Program-made: the position numbers and the translations under genes
The notes under the pieces: generated by a model
Told to the model about the DNA's origin: nothing
The model's input: the letters and a program-made list of their open reading frames with translations, nothing else
The model's database searches: none
From: Saccoglossus kowalevskii
Lineage: Eukaryota; Hemichordata; Enteropneusta; Harrimaniidae
Assembly: GCF_000003605.2 (NCBI RefSeq)
Contig: NW_003109084.1
Location: 263,043-293,217, forward strand
DNA length: 30,175 nt
Direction of reading: 5' to 3'
In this document: positions 29,695 through 30,175 of the stretch, piece after piece
Layout: every line of letters begins with the position of its first letter
Position numbering within the stretch: the stretch's first letter is position 1

Positions 29695-30175
29695 ATACTT
29701 GAAACTGAAAAGTGTACAATATATTTCTGATAGTAAGAAGTGCAACATATTGGGAAATTGAAATAGTATCACAGTTGTTGCCATGTTTTGATACTAGTGT
29801 GAACAATCGTTGAACACGAAGTTCAATGAATACTCATACTATTAATTTACAATATATGTTTATTCATAGTTTCCCGAGTCGATGACAGTTTTCAAAGCTG
29901 ACTTTCAACATCAACGTTTATTATAAGAAATTATAAGCCAGGCACTGCTCGAAAGTTTCAAAAAATACATTCTTTATAAAATACTAGTAGTCACCGGTAA
30001 CACGATTCTCATAGAACACACTTACTGTAGTTAATTTCATTGTACCCATGTTGTTTCTGCGTACAGCAGCGAGTTATTTGTAGATATGTTCGAATTCGAT
30101 GTGTTTTTTAAGAAGCTCAAAAATGAGTGTGCTACGCGTTCAATTATTAATTGAAAGCATTGACCATAAGACTTT
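29695..30175. other. Right edge, nothing identified
   Basis: This is AT-rich sequence with no open frame, splice-site pair or repeat that I can support up to the end of the window. Confidence 0.5.

Overview
This is eukaryotic, intron-rich, AT-rich DNA from an animal. Short exons are bounded by good GT/AG sites, introns run from about 70 to 2,700 bases, and non-LTR retrotransposon remnants, foldback MITEs and minisatellites lie inside them. Repeat style and intron size suggest a marine invertebrate, possibly a hemichordate or other invertebrate deuterostome. That placement is a guess; no sequence here fixes the species. There is one assembly gap (14727-15405).

Left third, plus strand (856-7497): the last ten coding exons of an ANKH (progressive ankylosis) homologue, a multi-pass membrane exporter associated with ATP, citrate and pyrophosphate release. 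The first roughly 85 codons lie upstream of the window. Its introns hold a LINE 3' end, two copies of one MITE family, a minisatellite, a 209-bp palindromic MITE with a 9-bp target duplication, and a second foldback hairpin.

Middle, minus strand (21363 down to 9140): a complete 12-exon NUP54 gene, predicted at 582 residues, encoding a subunit of the Nup62-Nup58-Nup54 central channel of the nuclear pore. It runs tail-to-tail with ANKH, with 1.64 kb between the stop codons. Three FG exons all have phase 1-1 boundaries, and one holds a large Gly-Leu-Gly-Thr expansion. The introns carry two degraded LINEs in the same orientation as the gene, a 68-bp tandem array that repeatedly copies an exon's own 3' splice site, and an unclassified repeat on both sides of the gap.

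Right third (21364-30175): the NUP54 promoter side, then mostly non-coding sequence. The best gene candidate is a two-exon plus-strand gene for a small secreted peptide: TATA box, initiator-like site, a signal peptide exon at 25899, a phase-compatible terminal exon at 29505-29613 and a poly(A) signal at 29689. A weaker candidate transcript lies head-to-head with NUP54 at 21859-22177.

ANKH and NUP54 have no known shared pathway; their adjacency is best read as ordinary gene order. The points most worth checking are the splice-site tandem array, the LINE tail that forms part of a NUP54 splice acceptor, the LG-rich NUP54 expansion and the small secreted peptide candidate.
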